A stretch of 7,306 nucleotides of DNA, taken from NCBI GenBank assembly GCA_017444045.1, contig JAFSXO010000335.1, forward strand, positions 1 through 7,306, given 5' to 3'. The DNA comes from a bacterium. Lineage in GTDB: Bacteria > Vulcanimicrobiota > Xenobia > Xenobiales > Xenobiaceae. A program made the position numbers and the translations under genes. Below are positions 1 through 6,332 of the stretch, piece after piece. Position 1 is the first letter of the stretch. Every line of letters starts with the position of its first letter. The notes beneath the pieces are model-generated. The model worked only from the letters and a program-made list of their open reading frames with translations. It was not told where the DNA came from and did no database searches.

Positions 1-513
1 AGCCATTGCGATACGGCGGGCAGAACCAGAATATCGCCTTATGAGTATTATGCCAATCCCGATGGCGGTCTGGCCAGCTTTGCCCCTGTAAATCCGCATG
101 TTGGCGGAACTGTCACCTCGCCGGGAACCACTCCCGGAGCCATTACCGTGGGAGCTTATAGCGATGAGGATCGCGGTCTCTGCACTTTTTCTGGGTACGG
201 CCCTCCGCGCTCGCGCGAGCGCTATGCGGGACTGAATTATTATAAGCCCGATATCTGCGCCCCGGGATATGAAATAATCGCGGCTCTGCCCAGTTGGACT
301 GCCGGCGCTGCTGTAGGCCAGACTGCTATCGGCAAGAAAAACGGCACCTCCATGGCCGCTCCTATGGTAGCGGGAATGGTGGCCTTATTGCTGCAGAATA
401 GCCCTAATCTAACGGCGGCGGAAATTAAAGAAAAACTGTTTGACGCGGCGCGCCTCGATCTCTGTACCGGCAGCTCCGCCGGCGATTATTGGGGCCACGG
501 CAAGCTAGATGCC
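1..513 (+). other. C-terminal portion of the Peptidase_S8 catalytic domain
   Basis: Visible residues 1-171 carry the back half of a subtilase fold. The landmarks run in the usual order: the ITVGAY strand (about residues 48-53), a Phe-Ser-Gly-x-Gly-Pro segment, KPDICAPG before the substrate loop, the active-site GTSMAAP motif with nucleophile Ser117, the helix MVALLLQ, the helix AEIKEKLFDAA, and the closing GHGKLDA. The motif reads GTSMAAPMVAG where most subtilases have GTSMAAPHVAG. The change lies outside the catalytic triad, so activity is plausible. The Asp, His and oxyanion Asn cannot be checked because they are outside the window. Confidence 0.93.
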
Positions 514-3500
514 CGCGTTTTGCCTATCGAAGAAACGTCAATATTTAAGGTGACGGCCTGCGGCGATTCTGCCGAGTATGCTTACGTTTATGTGGCGAAT
601 GCCGATGACGCGGAGCCAAGCGTAAGCATCAACGGCCAGCCCTGCAGCGTGTGCGTATACGAGCCGAGCGCCGATATTGCGGGAGCGAAGGCCATCAAGG
701 TGAATGTTGATGCGGCATTGGGAGCCTATCTGACCGGTGCCAGCGCAGGCCTGAGCCGAAATTACAGCTTTGTTTACAGCGGCGCCAGCGGCAGTACCCC
801 AGCCTATACGCTGCAGAAAACATTTAAGCTCGCAAGCGTGAATTACCAGTATTCCAGCGTTTATGTCAGTCTTAATGATGCCAGCATAACCGAAGGCTGT
901 CTGTACGTCAACGGCAAAGCCTATGAAGCTTCGTATTTCGACTGGAATAAAACGTTTTGCATCGCCGTAACTCTGCCCGATGAATTAAAAAGCTATATTG
1001 CCGGCTATACCGATACGCTTTCTCAGGATTACAGGCTGCAGTTTGTTGCCAAGAACGGCCGCAGCAGCGAAGTGCTTCTGTATCAGCGCACTTCTTCTGG
1101 CGATGAAGTCGAAAACCCGCAAATACTTCAGGTGATTGCCGACAGCGACCGCCTGGCATCCTGCGTGTACATTTATACCAATGGCTACTGCGGCCCGACG
1201 GTGTGCCTCAACGGAGACATTCCTGACTATGCCGTATATTCTAAGGCCAAAAAGGCTTACCGAGTGCAGGTTCCGGGCGAGCTGTACCGTTATGTCGCCG
1301 GTGAGGATGGGGCACTGTCCCAGGCTTATACGTTGGATCTGGTAAGCAGCACGGGCTGCAAGGCGTCTAAAATGTATCATGCGGTGCTCAGCCTTAAGCC
1401 TCGGATCACCGAGGTGTCCGCCCCGTTCGGGCAGGCCGCGGTGTACGTTAAGGACTGCGCCTGTTCCGACGATTCTGACGGTGGGGCGGTGCTGAAGCTG
1501 AATGGCGAAGAGCTGTCCGATGTCCGCTATTATTCCAGCAGCTACGATGCCCATTTTGAGGCTTCAGTTCCCAATGCTCTTATAAGCTATTTAACCAATA
1601 AGAAGGCTCCGGCGCAGACGTACCGGCTTGAGGTTATCAGCTCTGCCGGGGAGATTAGCGCACCCTGGATAGTAGTAGGGACTTCGGCCCCAGAATGCGC
1701 TGTCACCGGCTGCGAGGCAGATGCGAGCACGCGCAGTATCCTGCTCAGCGGCCAGGGCTTTACCGCGATTACGGAGATAGTATTCTGCGATCAGGTCTAT
1801 GAGGCTGAATTTATTAGCGATACTCAGGTGCGCATTAAAGATGTGCCCGAAGAGATCATTGAGACCATTCTTATCGGCCAGGACAAGGGGGCTGGCATTG
1901 TCTATGACGTGCTGGCCAGGCTGCCCGGAGGCAAGTCGTGTTCGTATCAGATTGTGCCCAAAGAAAAGCTGCTGATCACCGATATAAACAGCGCCGGCGG
2001 GGAGTGGCTGACGCTGACTCTGAGCGATGAAAAGGTCACTGCCGACGGTTATTGCTATATCAACGGCTGCGAATATGAGGCGCTGTATCAGGAGGCGGGC
2101 GGGTATTTCTTAGTCTGCACTAACGACTACAGAGAGCTGCCCAGCTATTGCCAGAATTGGACCGATACGCTTTCAAGGGACTATTCTATTAAGTTTGTCT
2201 GCGCCGACGGACGGGAGAGCATAGAGCTCGCTTACCAGCAGGTGCTGCCCGACGCGGTTGACGAGCCGGCGATAGAGGGGATAAGCGCCGATTATGACGG
2301 CGGTCTGTGCTGTGTGGCCTATGTGCAGGTCAGCGGCTACGGCGGCACCCTAAAGATCAATGGTGAAGCGCCGCAGTACGCGCTTTATTCCCGCGCCAAA
2401 CGGGCGTATCGGGTGAGCGTGCCTTACGATCTCGGCCGCTATCTGCAGAACCGTGACGGCGCCCTTTCCCGGGACTACGTTTTTACCCTTACCGATGAGG
2501 GCGGAGCTGAAATCTCAGACTATACCGTTAAGGCGATGCGCAGCCTGCAGCCCAATATCGTGGGGATAGCTCCCGCGGGCTATGACGGCGAAACGGCGTA
2601 TGCCGATGTATACGTGCGCAACTGTCCTGGATACGGTGACGCAGAGGGGCAGGCGGCAGTGCAGATCAATGGCGAAGTGCCGGCGTCCTGCGCTTACAAT
2701 GGTGCCGCGTCCTGCGCTTATTTCCGCGTGGGCATACCTGCCGAGCTGTACCGCTATCTGCAGGGTGAGCAGAACGCTCTGGAGGGCGAGTATCGGTTTG
2801 TTGCCGTCAGCGATGCGGGCCTGACCAGCGATGAGCGCGTTTTCCCTTATCAGTCTGACGGAGATACAGCCGAGCTTAAGCCCATGGTAACTGGAGTCGG
2901 CGCGGGTGCCAGCGCTGCCGAAGCTTTGGTCTATCTCAGCAATTTTAGCGAAGGGACGCTGTATATCAACGGAGTGCCAGCTGTTGGGGCTTACGATGAT
3001 GAGCGTCAGGCCTTTGTCGTCGAGGTCGATTATCAGCTGGGTGCCTATCTGAGCGGAAGCAGCCGAACCCTGCCGCAGGGCTATGTCTTCAGGGCCAAAT
3101 CCGCAGATGGGGCGGTCAGCGATCCCTATATCCTCGATAAGGTGGTTTTGGCTAAGCCGGTTATTAACGGCGTAACTCAATACAGCTCAAGCAGTACGAC
3201 TCTGGCTTACCTTAACGTCAGCAGCTGTACGGCGGGATCGGTTTACATGGACGGGGTGAAGCGCTCTGTCTGCACATATGTGGCCAGCAAAAAGGCTTTT
3301 AAAATCAACGTAACCTCCGAAGTTGGCAAGTATCTCACCCAAAAGAACAGCGTGCTGCCCAATGACCATACCTTCAAGGTCGTCAGCGCCGACGGTGTGA
3401 GCAGTGCTGTTTATACCCTAAAAGCTACGGTAGCCCGGCCGGTTATATCTAAGGTGGTGAAATACAGCGCTGCTGATATTGCCAATGCATATGTGTACTG

Positions 3501-5583
3501 CTCCAACTGTTCTGCCGGCTCGGCTGTGTATGTCAACGGGGTGAAGCGTACCTGCACGTATATCTCTAGCAAAAAAGCACTGAAGGTAAATATACCCACC
3601 CCATTGGGCAGATATTTAACCGGCAAGAGCAAGACTCTGGCCAGCAATTATTCGTTCAAGGTGATAAACAAAGTGGGATCGATCAGCGCTGTTAAAACGG
3701 TGGCTGCCGTCTCCGATGCTCCGTCTATAACGTCGGTAGGCAAATATCTGTCCACGTATGTTTACCTGAACGTGAAGAACTGCCCGAATACGGCGAAGGT
3801 TTACCTCAATGGAACCCAGGCGTCGCGGGCGTATGTATCTTCAAAGAACGCCTTTAGGGTAAAGGTTCCCCAGGCTTTGGGCAGTTATCTGCTCGACAAG
3901 ACCGTGGGGCTGGATCAGGACTATGCGTTTAAGGTAGTCAGCGGCAGTAAAACCAGCAAGGTTTATACCGTTAAAAAGGCCGCGGCCACTCCGGCAATCA
4001 GCCATATAACAGCAGCCGGCAGAAATACTGCCAATGTGTACGTCAGCGGAATAACGACAGGCGGAACTGTATATCTGGACGGTTATGCCGCTGCCAATGG
4101 CAAAAAATACAGTGCCGGGGCGAAAGCCTTTACTGGGGTGGTTATCCCGGAAGAGCTGGCGGCATTTTTGCGGGGCGAATCCGCGTATCTGTCGCGTTCC
4201 TATAAGTTTACGGTAAAGAGCAGCCAGGGCAAAACCAGCGCGGCTAAGACGATCTCCAAAGTGTTCCCAGCCTCGCTTCCCGCTATAACGGCCGTTCTGC
4301 CGGACAGCGAGTCCTGGCTGAAGCTGCGCGTGGATAACTGTACGGTGGGCAGGGTGTATGTCAATGGGGCTGAGGTACCGAGCTTCTATGAAGCTGGCTA
4401 TTTTTACGCCTTTGTTGATGAGGCTCTGGCGCAGTTCGTGCGCGGCGACCGCGATAATCTTGCCGGAGCCTACACCGTGAAGCTGGTTCGCGCTGACGGC
4501 AAGTCCAGCGCGTCTGTTAGCATAGACAGCGGGCGGCGTCCGTACATTACCCGCGTGGCCGGAGATCCCGAGTACAGCAATTTTGGGCTGCTGTATATAG
4601 ACAGTGGCATTTGTGCTGGCTCCGTATTGGTTAACGGAGTGGAAACGGCGGCCGCGTATTCCAGCTTTAAAAAGGCGTTCAGCGTGGCTCTGCCAGCTGA
4701 GCTGGTGGCGTTCCTGAAAGGGGAGAGCGCGCAGCTTTCTCAGGATTATGTTTTCCAGTTTATTGCTGATGGCGGGCTGAGCAGCGCTAAGTATACGGTT
4801 AAGGCTGCGGTCGCCGGAGGTGCTGACGGCGGCGGTACGCCCGTGTCCGAGCAGGATGCCGATGAGCTGGCAGCGGAATTGTCCCGCAAAAACGAGGAAC
4901 TGCATGCTGAGGCCGAGGAGGCTGGAGTGGAGCTGTACGAGGTTATAGCCCTCGATGAGGCTGTTCCGCTGCTTCTGCAGACCGAGGAGGCCCGCGAAGC
5001 GGCTGAAGAGCGCGTGGCTCAGAAGAAGCAGGCTCTGCTGAATGGCGATGCGGATTGGGAAGGCGAAGCTGAAGCTGAAGGCTGTGACGCTGAACTGACT
5101 GAGGACATTCAGGAGGCTCTGGACGCTGAGGATGAGTTCCTGGCCGAAGCCGAGCTGGACGCCGCCGAGGAAGATGAATACGTCTTCTATACTAATTCTG
5201 GCGCTGGGGCAGAGGCTGCCGGCTGTGACGGTAATGATGGGAGCGAAATAGCTGTCCCCGATGACAGGGCCGCGGCTGAATTCGGCGAGGCTTTAGAGGC
5301 GAACCTAGTGCCGCGCATAGTCGCGGTGTGTCCGGTCAGCGGATGCGCCGATGCCGTAGCTGTCTTGGCGCTGAATGTGGCCGACTGCCGGGTTGTGTAT
5401 ATCGGCGGGCAGGTGTATAGAGCTGAAAGAGACGCGTCAGGATGTTTGCTCGTGCGCGGGCTTTCTGCCGAAACAGTGGATAGCGTTCTGAGCGGTGAGC
5501 GTGAGGTTCGCCTGGTCAGCCGTGTCCTTACTGATGAAGGCCTTAAATCAGTAAGCGGCGTTGGAAGAGCGCTGCAGCACTAA
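1..5583 (+). CDS. Giant subtilisin-family (S8) serine protease with about 16 C-terminal repeat units; 5' end outside window
   Basis: Frame 1 is open from the first base to TAA at 5581-5583, giving 1,860 visible residues; the true start lies left of the window. Residues 1-171 are the C-terminal part of a Peptidase_S8 domain: a TPGAITVGAY strand, an FSGYGPP segment, KPDICAPG, and the catalytic-Ser motif GTSMAAPMVAG with Ser117 (codon 349-351), closing with YWGHGKLDA. The Asp and His of the triad and any signal peptide would be upstream. Residues 181-1604 are fifteen tandem units of about 93 residues. Residues 1619-1771 are acidic and probably helical. Residues 1773-1860 are a last degenerate unit. 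No LPXTG motif, transmembrane helix or autotransporter barrel is visible at the C-terminus, so the means of surface retention, if any, is unknown. Family knowledge suggests an exported endoprotease; the repeats may bind a substrate, a surface or other proteins, which is inference. The protease identity is secure; substrate and role are not known. Confidence 0.93.
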   Translation, partial: SHCDTAGRTRISPYEYYANPDGGLASFAPVNPHVGGTVTSPGTTPGAITVGAYSDEDRGLCTFSGYGPPRSRERYAGLNYYKPDICAPGYEIIAALPSWTAGAAVGQTAIGKKNGTSMAAPMVAGMVALLLQNSPNLTAAEIKEKLFDAARLDLCTGSSAGDYWGHGKLDARVLPIEETSIFKVTACGDSAEYAYVYVANADDAEPSVSINGQPCSVCVYEPSADIAGAKAIKVNVDAALGAYLTGASAGLSRNYSFVYSGASGSTPAYTLQKTFKLASVNYQYSSVYVSLNDASITEGCLYVNGKAYEASYFDWNKTFCIAVTLPDELKSYIAGYTDTLSQDYRLQFVAKNGRSSEVLLYQRTSSGDEVENPQILQVIADSDRLASCVYIYTNGYCGPTVCLNGDIPDYAVYSKAKKAYRVQVPGELYRYVAGEDGALSQAYTLDLVSSTGCKASKMYHAVLSLKPRITEVSAPFGQAAVYVKDCACSDDSDGGAVLKLNGEELSDVRYYSSSYDAHFEASVPNALISYLTNKKAPAQTYRLEVISSAGEISAPWIVVGTSAPECAVTGCEADASTRSILLSGQGFTAITEIVFCDQVYEAEFISDTQVRIKDVPEEIIETILIGQDKGAGIVYDVLARLPGGKSCSYQIVPKEKLLITDINSAGGEWLTLTLSDEKVTADGYCYINGCEYEALYQEAGGYFLVCTNDYRELPSYCQNWTDTLSRDYSIKFVCADGRESIELAYQQVLPDAVDEPAIEGISADYDGGLCCVAYVQVSGYGGTLKINGEAPQYALYSRAKRAYRVSVPYDLGRYLQNRDGALSRDYVFTLTDEGGAEISDYTVKAMRSLQPNIVGIAPAGYDGETAYADVYVRNCPGYGDAEGQAAVQINGEVPASCAYNGAASCAYFRVGIPAELYRYLQGEQNALEGEYRFVAVSDAGLTSDERVFPYQSDGDTAELKPMVTGVGAGASAAEALVYLSNFSEGTLYINGVPAVGAYDDERQAFVVEVDYQLGAYLSGSSRTLPQGYVFRAKSADGAVSDPYILDKVVLAKPVINGVTQYSSSSTTLAYLNVSSCTAGSVYMDGVKRSVCTYVASKKAFKINVTSEVGKYLTQKNSVLPNDHTFKVVSADGVSSAVYTLKATVARPVISKVVKYSAADIANAYVYCSNCSAGSAVYVNGVKRTCTYISSKKALKVNIPTPLGRYLTGKSKTLASNYSFKVINKVGSISAVKTVAAVSDAPSITSVGKYLSTYVYLNVKNCPNTAKVYLNGTQASRAYVSSKNAFRVKVPQALGSYLLDKTVGLDQDYAFKVVSGSKTSKVYTVKKAAATPAISHITAAGRNTANVYVSGITTGGTVYLDGYAAANGKKYSAGAKAFTGVVIPEELAAFLRGESAYLSRSYKFTVKSSQGKTSAAKTISKVFPASLPAITAVLPDSESWLKLRVDNCTVGRVYVNGAEVPSFYEAGYFYAFVDEALAQFVRGDRDNLAGAYTVKLVRADGKSSASVSIDSGRRPYITRVAGDPEYSNFGLLYIDSGICAGSVLVNGVETAAAYSSFKKAFSVALPAELVAFLKGESAQLSQDYVFQFIADGGLSSAKYTVKAAVAGGADGGGTPVSEQDADELAAELSRKNEELHAEAEEAGVELYEVIALDEAVPLLLQTEEAREAAEERVAQKKQALLNGDADWEGEAEAEGCDAELTEDIQEALDAEDEFLAEAELDAAEEDEYVFYTNSGAGAEAAGCDGNDGSEIAVPDDRAAAEFGEALEANLVPRIVAVCPVSGCADAVAVLALNVADCRVVYIGGQVYRAERDASGCLLVRGLSAETVDSVLSGEREVRLVSRVLTDEGLKSVSGVGRALQH
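541..4812 (+). repeat. Fifteen tandem protein repeat units (about 87-110 residues each), R1-R15
   Basis: Unit starts read by eye: R1 541, R2 820, R3 1123, R4 1405, R5 1702, R6 1975, R7 2272, R8 2557, R9 2887, R10 3163, R11 3445, R12 3727, R13 3997, R14 4285, R15 4546 (ends about 4812). A typical unit begins with I-x-x-V after a Pro or small residue. It then has a YVYV-like strand, a cysteine turn (often NC or SC), a strand ending in V-Y-x-N-G, an aromatic Y followed by S-x-K-K-A-F, a strand ending V-P, a short segment E-L-x-x-Y-L-x-G, then L-S-x-D-Y, a strand F-K-V-V-S, a D-G-x-S-S turn and a final Y-T-x-K strand. This fits an all-beta Ig-like sandwich with one short helix, which is inference. 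Copies are diverged in DNA; R10 and R11 are the closest neighbours. R5 is the odd one and is described separately. Confidence 0.88.
1702..1974 (+). other. Divergent unit R5, IPT/TIG-like Ig domain
   Basis: Residues 568-658 sit exactly where a repeat unit is expected but lack its N-G and Y-L-x-G landmarks. They instead read like an IPT/TIG domain: a strand ILLSGQGFT, then EIVFCDQVYEAEF, then the hallmark S-D-T-Q-V-R-I leading to V-P, and a final strand before the next unit. IPT/TIG domains are Ig-like beta sandwiches found in extracellular repeat proteins. The match is by motif only; a profile search against PF01833 would decide it. Confidence 0.55.
4855..5313 (+). other. Acidic Ala/Glu-rich, probably helical linker
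   Basis: Residues 1619-1771 break the beta-repeat pattern. The first part (about 1619-1680) is Glu/Ala/Leu-rich with spacing that could form an amphipathic helix or coiled coil, for example around AEEAREAAEERVAQKK. The second part is dominated by Asp, Glu, Ala and Gly and is probably disordered. At DNA level it contains short GAAGCT iterations near 5064-5079. It separates units R15 and R16. Function is unknown; a flexible spacer, a calcium or cation binder, or a partner for the basic units R10-R13 are all possible. Confidence 0.7.
5317..5580 (+). repeat. Degenerate terminal repeat unit R16
   Basis: Residues 1773-1860 resume the repeat pattern after the acidic linker: an IVAVCPVSG start, a strand VAVLALNVADC, V-Y-I-G-G in place of V-Y-x-N-G, a Y and a strand LLVRGLS in place of the V-P strand, S-V-L-S-G-E in place of Y-L-x-G-x, then V-R-L-V-S and a final turn. 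The unit ends nearly at the stop codon with no anchor motif. It may cap the array or serve as a secretion or attachment module; that is inference. Confidence 0.6.
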
Positions 5584-5856
5584 AAAGCTGCAGGACATAG
5601 CTTTGCCTGCTGGGGCAGTCTGGGAAAGGTAAATGCGTTGGTCTCTATGCCGTTAAGCTGGTTATTTGCCCTGTCTTTTGCGCTTGAGCTAGTTGTTTTT
5701 TGTTTGGTGCTGAAAGTTAATATTTTTCAACTTAAAATGCCAAGCTTTTGCCTGTAGAATTGTAAAGGTGCCTTAGCGCATCTTTCCCGTTGACGGAGCG
5801 CTCTCGTCTGAGAGTTCTTCAGCTCTTGTCTGTTTTTTGTCAGCTATATATGTAAT

Positions 5857-5904
5857 CTAACTGGTTAGCGTTTGGCTAACATGACAGCTTCTGGTTTTCC
5901 TAAC
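5857..5904. repeat. CTAAC/GTTAG motif cluster with overlapping inverted repeats
   Basis: CTAAC occurs at 5857-5861, 5876-5880 and 5900-5904, and its complement GTTAG at 5864-5868. Two overlapping dyads result: CTAAC-TG-GTTAG (5857-5868) and GTTAGC-GTTTG-GCTAAC (5864-5880). It could be an operator cluster or an RNA hairpin. With five- and six-base arms, chance is not excluded. Confidence 0.35.
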
Positions 5905-6090
5905 GTGTGAGCGGGAGAACCATATTGTCAGCATCGTCATTACCGTGTTATTGGGCAAGCGAAATATGTTTGCTCTCGTAGTATTGTTGGATGTCAAGTG
6001 CTGATGCGGTAATGTGTGTAAATATATTATATACAACTAACAAAGTCGACTGCTGTTTTGTTGCTTTGACAACTTTATTCGGGAATTTTG

Positions 6091-6115
6091 TGGTTTATTA
6101 ACAAATAATTAACCA
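6091..6115. promoter_or_regulatory. AT-rich dyad, possible regulator-binding site
   Basis: TGGTTTATTA (6091-6100) and TAATTAACCA (6106-6115) are 10-base arms around ACAAA, complementary at 9 of 10 positions (one central T-T mismatch). The site lies about 43-67 bp upstream of the transcription start implied by the extended -10 element at 6141-6151, a spacing typical of activator sites. The identity of any regulator cannot be told from the sequence. Confidence 0.4.
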
Positions 6116-6140
6116 AATTACGTCCGAAGACATACCTTAA

Positions 6141-6151
6141 TGTGATATCAT
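6141..6151 (+). promoter_or_regulatory. Probable extended -10 promoter for the MBL hydrolase gene
   Basis: TGTGATATCAT combines a TATCAT hexamer (five of six bases of TATAAT, 6146-6151) with the upstream TGTGn element that characterises extended -10 promoters, notably in Gram-positives. No good -35 hexamer stands 16-18 bp upstream, which extended -10 promoters can tolerate. The start point would be near 6158, giving a leader of about 175 nt before the ATG at 6333. Confidence 0.5.
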
Positions 6152-6317
6152 TTGAATAAGCATTATCTTCAAAAGCAATTTTTCTTGTTGGGATAGGGGG
6201 GGTGAATAAACTTGGTTACGTGTTAGGACTAGGCCGCAGCATTCGTGCGCTCTCGATACAGCCAAGCATTCGCCAAGGCTAGCTGCATTGAGAGACACTG
6301 GGCTGTATTTCCTGTTA

Positions 6318-6326
6318 GGAAAGGAG
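6318..6326 (+). promoter_or_regulatory. Shine-Dalgarno site fixing the start at 6333
   Basis: GGAAAGGAG ends six bases before ATG 6333, an ideal spacing and sequence. It rules out the upstream in-frame TTG at 6288, which has no comparable site and would make this ribosome site part of the coding region. Confidence 0.9.
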
Positions 6327-6332
6327 CACAGT

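Larger units (their letters stand above)
5584..6332. other. 749-bp intergenic region, no convincing gene
   Basis: I see no protein gene, tRNA or rRNA here. The DNA is visibly more AT-rich than the flanking genes, especially 6010-6180. No clear intrinsic terminator follows the protease gene: T-runs at 5696-5701 and 5833-5838 lack an adjacent good stem, and the small hairpin CTCTC-GTCT-GAGAG at 5801-5814 is followed only by TTCTTC. The right half holds the likely control region of the next gene: an AT-rich dyad (6091-6115), an extended -10 promoter (6141-6151), a run of seven G (6196-6202) and an 8-bp inverted repeat (6256-6263 with 6301-6308) in the leader. Confidence 0.75.

Noticed and set aside
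148..150. GTG at 148 as the start of the protease gene
   Set aside because: The frame is open to base 1 and the upstream residues continue the subtilase domain; starting here would cut through a conserved strand of the catalytic fold.
541..4812. Periodic structure as a CRISPR or DNA-level satellite array
   Set aside because: The periodicity of about 280 bp is in frame, conserved at protein level and diverged at DNA level, so it is a protein repeat.
3841..4905. Long minus-strand open frame (also 2515-3180, 985-1554 and 6375-7097)
   Set aside because: These lie antisense to clearly real coding sequence with strong repeat or motif conservation, have no recognisable domain, and are expected by-products of GC-biased codons.
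5696..5701. T-run as terminator of the protease gene
   Set aside because: No stable GC-rich stem directly precedes it; only a 6-bp stem with a 22-nt loop could be drawn.
6066..6071. Perfect TTGACA as a -35 element
   Set aside because: No -10-like hexamer stands 16-18 bp downstream (TGTGGT at 17 bp); the extended -10 at 6141-6151 is better supported.
6288..6332. TTG at 6288 as the start of the MBL gene
   Set aside because: The ideal ribosome site at 6318-6326 points to ATG 6333, and the extra 15 residues match nothing expected in the family.
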